Translations under genes and position numbers: made by a program | DNA from: Catenulispora sp. MAP5-51 | GTDB lineage: Bacteria; Actinomycetota; Actinomycetes; Streptomycetales; Catenulisporaceae | NCBI RefSeq assembly: GCF_041261205.1 | Contig: NZ_JBGCCH010000018.1 | Location: 62,001 to 126,000, forward strand | Reading direction: 5' to 3' | Length of the DNA stretch: 64,000 bases | Shown: in pieces, positions 16,354 through 25,067 of the stretch | Position numbering within the stretch: the stretch's first letter is position 1 | How the letters are laid out: the number at the start of each line of letters is the position of its first letter | Notes under the pieces: model-generated | The model's input: only the letters and a program-made list of their open reading frames with translations | Database searches by the model: none | What the model was told of the DNA's origin: nothing

Positions 16354-17591
16354 CGGGGACCGCCGTCCAGCACGATCACCTCGACGTCGTCGCCGTCGAC
16401 GACCTCGGTCACGTACTCCGGCACCACTATCAACGCGTTCGCCAGGGCCAGGTCGCCGACCAGGTGCGAACCGTGGCCGCCGACCGGCCGGACGCTCAGG
16501 CCCTTCGGGTCGTAGACGCCGCGGGCGAACTGGCGCTTGCCCTCCGGGGAGGTGAAGGCGCCGAAGCAGGTCGCGGTGACGGTCTTGCGCGGCCCGGTCT
16601 CGATGCCCATCATCTTCTCGATCGCCGGGCGGATGTAGATCTCGAAGGACACGTAGGCCGAGACCGGGTTGCCCGGCAGCGTGAAGATCGGGATCCGGTC
16701 CTCGCCGACCGTGCCGAAGCCCTGCGGCATCCCCGGCTGCATCGCGACCTTGGCGAACTCCACGGTGCCCAGCGTCGAGAGCACCTCCTTCACCACGTCG
16801 TAGGCGCCGACCGAGACCCCGCCGGTGGTGACCACCATGTCGGCGCGGATCAGCTGGTCCTCGATGGCGTCGAGCACGCCCTGCGGGTTGTCGCCGACGA
16901 TGCCGACCCGGATGCCGGTGGCGCCCATGGCGTTCACCGCTGCGGTCAGCGCGGGGCCGTTGCCGTCGTTGATCTGGCCCGGGCCCAGCGGCGTGCCAGG
17001 CTCGACCAGCTCCGAGCCGGTGGACAGCACCACGACCCGCGGGTGCGGGTGCACCGGGGCGTGGACCTGGCCGATCGCGGCCAGCAGGCCGATCTGGCGC
17101 GGGCCCAGCCGGGTGCCGGCCTTGAGCACCACGTCGCCGGCGGCGACGTCGGAGCCCAGTACGCGGATGTGGGCGTTGCGCTCCGGGACCCGGGTGATGC
17201 GCACGCTCTCCGTGCCGCCGTCGGTCCACTCCACCGGCACGACGGCCTCCGCGCCGTGCGGCACCACCGCGCCGGTCATGATGCGCAGGCAGGTGCCCGG
17301 CTCCAGGATGCCCTCGGGAACGGAGCCGGCCGCGATGTCGCCGAGCACGCGCAGCTCCGCCGGGCTGTCCTCGGCGGCGCCCTCCAGGTCGGCCAGCCGC
17401 ACCGCGTAGCCGTCGACCGAGGAGTTGTCGAACGGCGGCAGCGAGATGGCCGAGACCACGTCGTCGGCGAGCACCAGCCCGTTCACGTCGGTGATCGGGA
17501 GCTCCATCGGGGCGAGCAGCTGCACGGTGTCGAGGACCGTCTTCAGGTGGTCGTCGACACTGCGCAGCGTCGCGTTCTCGGAATCGGACAT
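16350..17591 (-). CDS. moeA: Molybdopterin molybdenumtransferase
   Basis: The 413-residue cytoplasmic enzyme inserts molybdate into adenylated molybdopterin. Family hallmarks are PFDNSSVDGYAV, RIMTGAVVPHGAEAVVPVE, STGSELVEPG, TTGGVSVGAYD and LPGNPVSAYV. It heads a moeA-moaC unit downstream of galU, an order widespread in actinomycetes. The start is ATG 17591; the 12-bp repeat array lies directly upstream. Confidence 0.95.
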   Translation of the reverse strand: MSDSENATLRSVDDHLKTVLDTVQLLAPMELPITDVNGLVLADDVVSAISLPPFDNSSVDGYAVRLADLEGAAEDSPAELRVLGDIAAGSVPEGILEPGTCLRIMTGAVVPHGAEAVVPVEWTDGGTESVRITRVPERNAHIRVLGSDVAAGDVVLKAGTRLGPRQIGLLAAIGQVHAPVHPHPRVVVLSTGSELVEPGTPLGPGQINDGNGPALTAAVNAMGATGIRVGIVGDNPQGVLDAIEDQLIRADMVVTTGGVSVGAYDVVKEVLSTLGTVEFAKVAMQPGMPQGFGTVGEDRIPIFTLPGNPVSAYVSFEIYIRPAIEKMMGIETGPRKTVTATCFGAFTSPEGKRQFARGVYDPKGLSVRPVGGHGSHLVGDLALANALIVVPEYVTEVVDGDDVEVIVLDGGPR

Positions 17592-17628
17592 GCGTCCATC
17601 ATCCCTTATGCCACGGACGTGGAGGCCG

Positions 17629-17712
17629 AGCGCCTCAGTCAGCGCTTCAGTCAGCGCTTCAGTCTGTGCTTCAGTCTGTGCCTCGGTCTGTACCTCGGTC
17701 TGTGCTTCAGGC
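17629..17712. repeat. 12-bp tandem repeat, seven units
   Basis: Units (for example AGCGCTTCAGTC, TGTGCTTCAGTC, TGTGCCTCGGTC) run without gaps from 17629 to 17712. The last unit includes the galU stop codon (17707-17709), and the array ends 38 bases before the moeA start. Confidence 0.9.
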
Positions 17713-18627
17713 TTCGAAGCCGGCGCTCACGTATGCCGACAGCCAGTCACGGAACTCCCGGCCCAGATCGGGCCGGTCCACCGCGAGCTGGACCACGGTC
17801 TTCAGGTAGTCGATCGGGTTGCCGGTGTCGTACCGGCGCCCGGTGAACACCACGCCGTGGACCGGCCCGCCGATGTCCGGATCACTCGCCAGGGTGCGCA
17901 GCGCGTCGGTCAGCTGGATCTCCCCGCCGCGTCCCGGAGCCGTCTCGCGCAGGACGTCCATCACCGCCGGGTCCAGCACATAGCGGCCGATCACCGCGAG
18001 GTTCGACGGAGCCTGGTCGGCACTGGGCTTCTCCACCAGATCGGTGATCTGGATCAGGCTGGTGTGCTTCTGGTCCAGCTCCGGACCGTCCGCCGCCGGC
18101 TTCACCGCGGCACAGCCGTACATGTGGATGTGCTCTTCGGGGACCTCGATGAGCGCGACCACGGAGCCGCCGTAGCGCTGCCGGACCTCGATCATCGCCG
18201 GCAGCAGCGGGTCCCGCTCGTCGATGAAGTCGTCGCCGAGCAGGACGGCGAACGGTTCGCCGTGCACATAGGACTCCGCCTTGAGGACGGCGTGGCCCAG
18301 GCCCTTGGGGTCGCCCTGCCTGACGTAGTGGACGTTCGCCATCTCGGCGGACGCGCGGATCTGCTCCAGCCGGGCGTGGTCGCCCTTGGCCTGCAGCGCC
18401 TCTTCGAGCTCTGCGGCGCGGTCGAAGTGGTCTTCCAGCGGCCGCTTGTTGCGGCCGGTCACCATGAGGATGTCGGTCAGCCCGGCGGTCACGGCTTCCT
18501 CGACGACGTACTGGATCGTCGGTTTGTCGATGACCGGGAGCATCTCCTTGGGTGTCGCCTTGGTCGCCGGCAGGAATCTGGTGCCCAGACCCGCCGATGG
18601 GATGACTGCTTTGCGAACCTCCACCAT
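17707..18627 (-). CDS. galU: UTP-glucose-1-phosphate uridylyltransferase
   Basis: The 306-residue enzyme makes UDP-glucose from UTP and glucose-1-phosphate. The N-terminal nucleotide-binding motif KAVIPSAGLGTRFLPATKA and the following TPKEMLPV are intact, as is the substrate loop VEKPSADQAPSNLAVIGRY. ATG 18627 places this motif directly at the N-terminus as in homologues; a TTG start at 18657 is possible but would overlap the cyclase gene. The galU-moeA-moaC order supports the assignment. Confidence 0.95.
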   Translation of the reverse strand: MVEVRKAVIPSAGLGTRFLPATKATPKEMLPVIDKPTIQYVVEEAVTAGLTDILMVTGRNKRPLEDHFDRAAELEEALQAKGDHARLEQIRASAEMANVHYVRQGDPKGLGHAVLKAESYVHGEPFAVLLGDDFIDERDPLLPAMIEVRQRYGGSVVALIEVPEEHIHMYGCAAVKPAADGPELDQKHTSLIQITDLVEKPSADQAPSNLAVIGRYVLDPAVMDVLRETAPGRGGEIQLTDALRTLASDPDIGGPVHGVVFTGRRYDTGNPIDYLKTVVQLAVDRPDLGREFRDWLSAYVSAGFEA

Positions 18628-18641
18628 GAATCGGGACGCTA

Positions 18642-19328
18642 TCAGGTGATGCGCCAACTTCCATGAGAGTCACGTTTAGCTGCCATGAGTTGTTCATCAG
18701 CGACCCGCAAAAGCGTCGCGGCGTGCGTCCCGTGATCGGGGAAGATCACACCGCCGACGGAGATCGTCAACTGGAACGGACCCTGCTCCGGGTCCCCGTC
18801 CGGACCTGCGTCGAAAGTCAGTTTGCGGACCGCGTAGCAGAGCCGTTCGGCGACTTTCGCAGCGGTCTCGGCGTTGGTGCCGGGAATGATGAGGACGAAC
18901 TCCTCGCCGCCGTATCTGGCGAAAGTGTCGGCGTGTCGCACTTCCAGCGCCAAACGCTGCGCCAGCTCCCGGAGCACCGCGGAGCCCCGCTGATGGCCGT
19001 ATCCGGCGTTGACCTGGCGGAAGTCGTCGACATCGATCATCAGCAGCGCGCCGCCCACCCCGGTGGCCCGCGCGGCCTCGAGTTCCCGGGCCAGCGCGCC
19101 CTGCAGGTACCGGTAGTTCCACACCCCGGTCAGCGGATCGAGCGCGGACAGCCGCTCCAGGTCCTCCCGGCCCTGTTCCAGCCCGGTCACCTCGCTGGCG
19201 GCCTCGGCCAGCGCGGTGCGGGTGGTCTCCTCCAGGTGCTCCAGCCGCCGGCGCAGGGCCAGGTTCATGCCGGCCAACGCGACAGCGGCCGCGGCCAGCA
19301 ACACCAAGACCACCGCCGTGAGGGACAT
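18642..19328 (-). CDS. Membrane-anchored diguanylate cyclase (GGDEF)
   Basis: The 228-residue protein has one N-terminal membrane helix (about residues 3-24), a short coiled linker and a GGDEF domain. The active-site motif is GGEEF (RYGGEEFVLI). The inhibitory I-site RxxD (RHAD) lies exactly five residues before it, so it should synthesise cyclic-di-GMP with product inhibition. It precedes galU by 14 bases, so both may be co-transcribed, tying c-di-GMP to UDP-glucose supply (inference). Confidence 0.9.
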   Translation of the reverse strand: MSLTAVVLVLLAAAAVALAGMNLALRRRLEHLEETTRTALAEAASEVTGLEQGREDLERLSALDPLTGVWNYRYLQGALARELEAARATGVGGALLMIDVDDFRQVNAGYGHQRGSAVLRELAQRLALEVRHADTFARYGGEEFVLIIPGTNAETAAKVAERLCYAVRKLTFDAGPDGDPEQGPFQLTISVGGVIFPDHGTHAATLLRVADEQLMAAKRDSHGSWRIT

Positions 19329-19369
19329 CGGTGGGGCTCCTCTCCCGGCCTGGCATTCTTGAGCACAGC

Positions 19370-20017
19370 ATGACTAATCAATTCAACGACCCGGGCCTTG
19401 CCAAGGGCACGATCCGGTCACGGTTGCTGGCCGCACGGCGCGCGTGCGCCCCCGAGAGGCGTGCGGCGTGGGCGGCTGCGGCGTGCGAGGTGCTGGTGGG
19501 GCAGATGAGCGGGGCGGACGTGGTCGCCGCCTACGCCTCTTTCGGCACCGAGCCGGACACCGGCCCGCTGCTGGCGGGATTGCGCGGGCGCGGTATCCGC
19601 GTCCTGTTACCTATTCTAGAGAATGACATGGACCTGTCGTGGGGGTGGTTTTCCGACCCTGATTCACTCGTTCGAAGGATCCCGCCCGGCGGCTCCCGCC
19701 CCAGCCCCATCCCCGAGCCGGCCGAGTCCCTGGGCCGGGACGCCGTGCTGTCAGCCTCCTGGATCGTGGTGCCGGCCCTGGCCGTGTCCCCCGACGGCAT
19801 CCGCATGGGGCGCGGCGGCGGCAGCTACGACCGGGTGCTGACCAGGATCGAGGCGTCCCCGCGCGCCGCACGCCCCCGGGTGGCGGCGCTGCTGTATCCC
19901 GGCGAGCTCGACGTAGACCTCCCGGTCGAACCCCACGACCGGCCGGTCGACATGGCGGTCGCCGGGGAAAGCGTTCGCCACTGGGACGAATCTCCCGGCG
20001 GGGTTCTCTCGCGCTGA
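19370..20017 (+). CDS. 5-formyltetrahydrofolate cyclo-ligase
   Basis: The 215-residue enzyme converts 5-formyl-THF to 5,10-methenyl-THF with ATP. It shows the N-terminal KGTIRSRLLAARRA and the ATP/folate motif RMGRGGGSYDRVL. ATG 19370 was chosen because the folate-ligase N-terminal helix starts right after it; no strong ribosome site is seen. Divergent from the diguanylate cyclase. Confidence 0.9.
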   Translation: MTNQFNDPGLAKGTIRSRLLAARRACAPERRAAWAAAACEVLVGQMSGADVVAAYASFGTEPDTGPLLAGLRGRGIRVLLPILENDMDLSWGWFSDPDSLVRRIPPGGSRPSPIPEPAESLGRDAVLSASWIVVPALAVSPDGIRMGRGGGSYDRVLTRIEASPRAARPRVAALLYPGELDVDLPVEPHDRPVDMAVAGESVRHWDESPGGVLSR

Positions 20018-20028
20018 GGCCGCCGCTA

Positions 20029-22419
20029 GTGGCAGACTCGGCGCTTAAAGAACGTCAGGGTTCGGCAGAGCGGTTGGTACCTCACATGCGACGTCAGCCG
20101 GGGACCGGGGAACAGCTCCCGCATGCCCGGCCGCAACCACCGTCCGAACTGGTGCCCGCGAACAGCACCCAGACCTCGGCGATCTCGGTGCTCGAAGCCC
20201 TGCCCGACCCCGTGGTGGTGCTGAACCACCGGGGCCAGATCACCGGCTGGAACCCCGCCGCCGAGGAGCTCTTCGGCTGGTACGGCGAAGAGGTCCTGGG
20301 CCGGCCGTGGACCGAGTTCGTGGTCGCCGACGGCACCAACGGCAACGCTCTGTCACACCTGGACTCCATCGGGTCGACCGTCCAACGCGGGGGCACATGG
20401 GAGGGTTCCTTCCCGATCACCACGCGCAACGGTGACTCCCTGCTCGCCCGCGTGCGCGCCGCGCCGATGATGAACGGCGGCATGGTCACCGGGACCGTGG
20501 TGACCGCGATCGACCTGTTCGGCTCCGACGCCAGCCGCGACGACCAGCAGCGCGCCGCCGCGCGGGCCGCTGTGCGCGCCGCAGTGCTGTCGCGCGCGGG
20601 TATGCAGCTGGGGACCTCGCTGGACACCGGCCGGACGCTCGCCGCGCTGGCCGAGATCCTGGTCCCGGCGTTCGCCGACACCTGCGTCGTGGACCTGCTG
20701 GATGAGAACGGCGTCGCACAGCGTCTGGTGACGGTGCACAGTACGGACACCTCTCCGTGTCCCCCTATGCGCGCGGGTACGGAGATCCACTACCCGGCGC
20801 GCCATCCCTGTGACCGCGCGCTGCGGACCGGCCGGCCGGTCCTCATCCAGGGCGCGCCGAGGGTGAAGGCGCTGGACCAGGATGAGGAGTGCGACCGCAA
20901 GGCGCTCCTGCTGGACGCCAAGTCGCTGATCGCTGTGCCCCTTCTGGCACCCAGCGGTGTGCGCGGAGTGCTCGCCATCGCCCTGACCGAGGACGCGGAC
21001 CCGACACCCCGGTACGACACGGCGGACCTGGAGCTGGTCGAGGAACTGGCGGCGCGAGCCGGGCTGGCCCTGGAGAACGCGGCCATGTTCGACCGGCAGC
21101 GGACCCTGGCGCTGGCGCTACAGAAGTCCCTGCTGCCGACCGACCTACCGCTGCCCGACGGTGTCTCCATCCGCGTCGGCTATGCGCCGGGCGCAGCCTC
21201 CGAAGTCAGCGGCGACTTGTATGACGTCGTCGAGCTGTCGGCCGGACGGATCGGCGTGGTCATCGGAGACGTCCAGGGACGCGGTGCGCACGCCGCCGCC
21301 GTCATGGGACAGTTGCGCGCCGCACTGCGTGCCTACGCGGTGCTGGATGTGCAGCCCGGTCAGTTGCTGTCGTATCTGGACGAACTGGTCCGCGGGCTGA
21401 ACGAGGAGATCCTCGTCACCTGCGTGTACGCGATCTACGACCCCTTCACACGGCGCTGCGCTTTAGCCAACGCCGGACATCCGCCGCCCCTGTTGGCCTC
21501 CGCGCACGGCACGTATCCGATGGAAGTCCCGCCGGACGTCCCGCTGGGCATCGGCCCGCTGGGGCCCGGCGGCGGCAAGGGCGCCGTGCAGTTCGAGGAC
21601 CACATCTTCAGCATCCCCCCGGGGGACGTGCTGGTGATGTACACGGACGGGGTCGTGGAGCGGCGCGACCAGTCGGTGGACACCGGTGTGCGCACGCTGT
21701 GCCTGGCCATCGAGCGCGTGGTGCGCGAGCCCCGAGCGATCTGCCGGGCCGCGCTGCGCGCCGCAGGCAGCGAGGCGCACGACGACCAGGCGGTGCTCGC
21801 CATGGCGACGTCCACGGTCGACCTGCCGCTGTCGCGGCTCGCGCTGCCGGCGCGTCCGGAAGCTGCGTTCGCGGCCCGGCACCACACGCGGGCCGTGCTG
21901 CGCGAGTGGGGCCTGAGCGAGCACGCCGAGCTGGCCGAGCTGCTGGTCTCCGAACTGATCACGAACGCGGTGCGGCACGCCAGCAGCCCGCGGCCGACCC
22001 CGTGGGGGTCCTTCTCCGACTCCGACCAGTACCCGGAGCCCGAGCCGCCGCCGATGGCCGAGGACATGATGGAGCTGGCGGCGGTCCGGGAGTACGCCGA
22101 CCACCTCGGCGCCCTGGACGAGGACAACGAGATGGACCTGCTCGCCGAGCCCGGCCTGCTGGACGAGTTGGGGATGCTGGACGGCACGCTGGCCGCCCCC
22201 GGCGGCTCGCGGCGGCTGGACCTGGTGCTGCGCCGGGGTCTGCGGGCGCTGTGGATCGAGGTCCACGACCCGGACGTGCGGCTGCCGCGCATCCGGCAGG
22301 CCGCGGAAACAGATGAGGGCGGTCGCGGGTTGTATCTGGTGGACGCGCTGTCGGCGCGGTGGGGCGCGCGGCCCACCGACGCCGGGAAGTTCGTCTGGTT
22401 CGAGATCCCGCTGTTCTGA
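20029..22419 (+). CDS. PAS-GAF-PP2C phosphatase with C-terminal anti-sigma-type ATPase domain
   Basis: The 796-residue signalling protein has a PAS domain near 50-165 (SVLEALPDPVVVLNHRG), a GAF domain near 190-345, a SpoIIE/RsbU-type PP2C phosphatase near 370-595 (SGDLYDV, GDVQGRG, HDDQAVL metal sites), and an RsbW-like HATPase near 610-795 (LLVSELITNAVRHA; GGRGLYLVDAL). An acidic insert of about 75 residues splits the ATPase domain. Such proteins dephosphorylate anti-anti-sigma factors and may bind sigma factors. GTG 20029 gives the longest form; a start at ATG 20089 is possible. Confidence 0.85.
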   Translation: MADSALKERQGSAERLVPHMRRQPGTGEQLPHARPQPPSELVPANSTQTSAISVLEALPDPVVVLNHRGQITGWNPAAEELFGWYGEEVLGRPWTEFVVADGTNGNALSHLDSIGSTVQRGGTWEGSFPITTRNGDSLLARVRAAPMMNGGMVTGTVVTAIDLFGSDASRDDQQRAAARAAVRAAVLSRAGMQLGTSLDTGRTLAALAEILVPAFADTCVVDLLDENGVAQRLVTVHSTDTSPCPPMRAGTEIHYPARHPCDRALRTGRPVLIQGAPRVKALDQDEECDRKALLLDAKSLIAVPLLAPSGVRGVLAIALTEDADPTPRYDTADLELVEELAARAGLALENAAMFDRQRTLALALQKSLLPTDLPLPDGVSIRVGYAPGAASEVSGDLYDVVELSAGRIGVVIGDVQGRGAHAAAVMGQLRAALRAYAVLDVQPGQLLSYLDELVRGLNEEILVTCVYAIYDPFTRRCALANAGHPPPLLASAHGTYPMEVPPDVPLGIGPLGPGGGKGAVQFEDHIFSIPPGDVLVMYTDGVVERRDQSVDTGVRTLCLAIERVVREPRAICRAALRAAGSEAHDDQAVLAMATSTVDLPLSRLALPARPEAAFAARHHTRAVLREWGLSEHAELAELLVSELITNAVRHASSPRPTPWGSFSDSDQYPEPEPPPMAEDMMELAAVREYADHLGALDEDNEMDLLAEPGLLDELGMLDGTLAAPGGSRRLDLVLRRGLRALWIEVHDPDVRLPRIRQAAETDEGGRGLYLVDALSARWGARPTDAGKFVWFEIPLF

Positions 22420-22584
22420 CGTCCGGTTCTGTCGAGGATCGCGGCTGCGTCAGCGGTGGTTTTCCCGGTGCCGTGAGTGAGGTGTGTCACAGGGCCACCC
22501 CACCGCATTGGACAGTCCACGCGCCGATCCCGCAGAATTGGCAGTCTGGCGGCCAGAGTGCCAGGTCGATGAAGGAGATTCCCC

Positions 22585-22986
22585 GTGCCGACTTACCAGT
22601 ACCAGTGCAAGGACTGCGGTGAGGCGCTGGAGGTCGTGCAGAAGTTCACGGACGACGCGCTGAACGTCTGCCCGAACTGCCAGGGCGACCTGCGCAAGGT
22701 GTTCTCCGCTGTGGGCATCGTGTTCAAGGGCAGCGGCTTCTACCGTACCGACAGCCGGTCGTCGTCGAGTTCCTCCACGGCGCCGTCGTCGTCGAACGGC
22801 TCTTCCGGCGGTTCCGGCTCGTCCGCCTCCTCGGGGTCGGGGAGCTCGGGCGGTTCGGGCAGCTCGTCGAAGGGCGAGTCGTCGTCCTCGTCCTCGTCGT
22901 CCTCCTCGTCGTCGAGCGGGTCGTCCTCGGGCACGTCGTCCTCGTCGTCGTCAAGCTCGGGCTCGTCGTCGTCCACAAAGAGCTGA
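22585..22986 (+). CDS. FmdB-type zinc-ribbon protein with long serine-rich tail
   Basis: Residues 1-56 are an FmdB/putative regulatory zinc ribbon: MPTYQYQCKDCGE and NVCPNCQGDL give two CxxC pairs. Residues 57-133 are almost only Ser and Gly with a few Thr, Lys and Glu. The usual FmdB protein is 60-110 residues with a short tail. GTG 22585 has an AAGGAG site. Function of the family is poorly defined; it may bind DNA or a partner through the ribbon. Confidence 0.85.
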   Translation: MPTYQYQCKDCGEALEVVQKFTDDALNVCPNCQGDLRKVFSAVGIVFKGSGFYRTDSRSSSSSSTAPSSSNGSSGGSGSSASSGSGSSGGSGSSSKGESSSSSSSSSSSSSGSSSGTSSSSSSSSGSSSSTKS

Positions 22987-22997
22987 GCGCCGCCCGG

Positions 22998-23062
22998 TTG
23001 TCCACCGGGTTATCCACAGATCGTCTCTAGTTATCCACAGGTCGCCCACGACCGGTGGACAG
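22998..23062. promoter_or_regulatory. Cluster of DnaA-box-like sequences
   Basis: Two perfect TTATCCACA boxes (23010-23018, 23031-23039) lie beside TTGTCCACC (22998-23006). On the opposite strand there is CTGTCCACC (23054-23062). All four sit in the 136-bp gap between the FmdB and CpaB-like genes. They match the general DnaA box TTWTNCACA, the last two more loosely. Confidence 0.5.
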
Positions 23063-23122
23063 GCTTGACGACCCCCTCGGATCATTACTCCCCGAAGCGT
23101 TCCGACTACGCCAGGGGGAGCA

Positions 23123-23677
23123 ATGCCCACCGTCACCACCGCCCGCCCGAAGCTCGCCGTCCGCATGCCCGGCCGGCGCCACTGGTCGCGCACCCGGCGG
23201 CTGCGCGTCATCGGCGCCGCCGGATTCGCCGGCGTCTCGATGGCGCTGCTGACCTCCGAGCACTCCGTCCCACCACCGCGCCGGCCACCCCGCTTCGCGG
23301 CGGAATCCCTGATGAGCGGCCTGGTCGCGGTCCCGGTGCGGTTCGCCGACGCCGGCAGCACCGGATACCTGCGCCCCGGCGACCGGATCGACGTGCTCGC
23401 CGCCCGCGACGCCGGGCCGGGCGGTCCACCGGGCCCGCCGGACGCCGGCTCCAGCCCGCTCTCCGAGCCCGGCACCGACCCGCCACGGGGTGAGACGGCG
23501 GTCGCGACGGACGTCTCAGTCCTCGAGATCGCGCACGCCGCGGACGCCGGTTCGCTGACCCGCTCCGCCCCGGACGACGGCGGTCTGGTGTTCCTGGCTG
23601 TGGACAACGCGACCGCCGCCCGACTGGCCCGCGCCACCGTCGCGGACCGCCTGAGCTACGCGCTGCGCCATGGCTGA
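23123..23677 (+). CDS. CpaB/RcpC-like SAF-domain membrane protein
   Basis: The 184-residue protein has a basic N-terminus, one membrane helix near residues 29-45, and a segment (LVAVPVRFADAGSTGYLRPGDRIDVLA) typical of CpaB/RcpC, the SAF-like pilus-assembly proteins of Flp/Tad systems. A Gly/Pro-rich linker follows. No other pilus genes are nearby, so this is a stand-alone member. ATG 23123 is preceded by AGGGGGAG. Confidence 0.7.
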   Translation: MPTVTTARPKLAVRMPGRRHWSRTRRLRVIGAAGFAGVSMALLTSEHSVPPPRRPPRFAAESLMSGLVAVPVRFADAGSTGYLRPGDRIDVLAARDAGPGGPPGPPDAGSSPLSEPGTDPPRGETAVATDVSVLEIAHAADAGSLTRSAPDDGGLVFLAVDNATAARLARATVADRLSYALRHG

Positions 23678-23724
23678 GCGTGCTCTTGCCCCGGTGGGGG
23701 AAGAAATCTACCCTGCCGATCATC

Positions 23725-24396
23725 ATGGACATTTACGAAGCGCTCTACACCACCCGGGCCATGCGCCGGGTCAAGCCCGACCCGATCCCGGAGTCCGTCC
23801 AGGCCCGGATCCTGGACGCCGCGATCCGCGCACCCTCCGGGGGCAACGGGCAGAACTGGCGATTCCTGCTCCTGGACGACCCGGAGAAGAAGAAGCTGAT
23901 CGGCCCGCTCTACCGGGACGCCCTGGACCAGCTCTACAAGACCGTCTACGCGCCGATGCTCGCCGCCGTCGAGGCGGACCCGGACAGCCCCGAGTCGCGC
24001 CAGACGGCCAAGGTCACCAAGTCCTCGCAGTGGCTCGGCGAGCACTTCGAAGAGGTCCCGCTGTTCCTGTTCGCCTTCGTCCAGCGCGACCGCACCGGCG
24101 GCTCGATCTTCCCGGCGGTCTGGAACGCCCAGCTCGCCGCCCGCGGCCAAGGCGTCGGCAGCTCGCTGACCTCGATCCTCGGCCTGTTCCATGACGACCA
24201 GGTCAAGGAGATCCTCGGCGTGCCGGCCGAGGAGAAGTGGGTCCAGTCCTGCTGCGTGTCCTTCGGCTACCCGACCGGCCGCTGGGGCGTCGCCCCGCGC
24301 CGTCCCGTGCACGAGGTCTCGTACCGGAACAGCTGGGGCGAGCCGGTGGGCTTCACCGTCGACGAGCCGCTGTGGCAGCCGCCCGCCGAATCCTGA
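23725..24396 (+). CDS. Nitroreductase family protein
   Basis: The 223-residue FMN-dependent oxidoreductase has the family start (DIYEALYTTRAMRRVKPDP), APSGGNGQNWRFLLL for FMN binding, and a C-terminal GYPTGRWGVAPRRPVHEV. Such enzymes reduce nitro-aromatics, quinones or flavins with NAD(P)H. ATG 23725 matches the conserved N-terminus; the frame upstream to 23680 has no convincing ribosome site. It converges with the charged-protein gene, 4 bases between stops. Confidence 0.85.
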   Translation: MDIYEALYTTRAMRRVKPDPIPESVQARILDAAIRAPSGGNGQNWRFLLLDDPEKKKLIGPLYRDALDQLYKTVYAPMLAAVEADPDSPESRQTAKVTKSSQWLGEHFEEVPLFLFAFVQRDRTGGSIFPAVWNAQLAARGQGVGSSLTSILGLFHDDQVKEILGVPAEEKWVQSCCVSFGYPTGRWGVAPRRPVHEVSYRNSWGEPVGFTVDEPLWQPPAES

Positions 24397-24400
24397 CCCG

Positions 24401-24973
24401 TCAGCCCAGGGCCTTCTCCTGGATCAGGTCGGTCAGGGACCTGACGGCGTCCGCCTTGGCCGGCGACTCGGCCGCGTCGCGCAGCTCCGTGAGCCGGTCC
24501 AGGACGTCGTGCACGTCGGTGTCGGGGGAGGCGGCCTCGTCGAGGTCCACCACGACGACGGCGTCCGCGTCGGAGTACTGGACCCGGCCGTCCTTCAGGA
24601 CGACGAGGGTCTTGGTGCCGCCGGCGGCCTTGCGCGGGGCGCTCTTGCGCTTCGGCTTGGCCGCCGCCTTCTTCTCGTCCTTGTCGTCCTTCTCGTCCTT
24701 GTCGTCCTTCTCTTCTTTGTCTTCCTTCTCCTCGCGGGGCTCCTTCTCGCCCTTCTCGTCCTGCTCCCCGCTCGCCTCCCCGTCCAGCCCAGCCCCGCCC
24801 GCCGTTTCCTCGCCCGCGGCGACTTCCGCAGGGATCTCCCTCGCCGCCTCCGTCTCCGCCGGCGGTCCGTCATCCTGCTGGTGCGGGATGTCAACGACTT
24901 CCCCGGGTCTTTCCTGATCCTGGTTCTGCGGCATGGCCGGGGCAGACATCGGGGGCATGGTCGTGGCGTTCAT
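24401..24973 (-). CDS. Highly charged Lys/Asp/Glu-repeat protein of unknown function
   Basis: The 190-residue protein is not recognised. Residues about 70-108 are a charged stretch (EEKEDKEEKDDKDEK) with a K/D/E pattern, followed by a basic patch (KPKRKSAPRKAAGG). A small folded-looking C-terminal domain then begins (TKTLVVLKDGRVQYSDADAVVVVDLDE) and ends in amphipathic helices. The frame and third-codon GC suggest a real gene. The start is ATG 24973 or GTG 24979. It is divergent from the serpin gene. Confidence 0.6.
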   Translation of the reverse strand: MNATTMPPMSAPAMPQNQDQERPGEVVDIPHQQDDGPPAETEAAREIPAEVAAGEETAGGAGLDGEASGEQDEKGEKEPREEKEDKEEKDDKDEKDDKDEKKAAAKPKRKSAPRKAAGGTKTLVVLKDGRVQYSDADAVVVVDLDEAASPDTDVHDVLDRLTELRDAAESPAKADAVRSLTDLIQEKALG

Positions 24974-25067
24974 GACCACTTCAACGATCGACCCCGGACA
25001 CGGTCACCCCCGCCCGGCCGAGGCGATCCGGGGGAAACCAGATCGGCCCCGGCTGCGTCCAATCCGC

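Noticed and set aside
17629-17712. Repeat array as a CRISPR
   Set aside because: Units are 12 bp, head to tail, without spacers, and no cas genes are present.
22740-22976. 78-codon acidic frame (MDDDEPELDDDEDDVPEDD) on the minus strand
   Set aside because: It is the reverse complement of the serine-codon (TCG/TCC) run of the FmdB tail, which automatically reads Asp/Glu/Arg; no ribosome site.
22998-23062. DnaA-box cluster as the replication origin
   Set aside because: Only four boxes occur, and dnaA, dnaN, recF and gyrB are absent; actinomycete origins have many more boxes.
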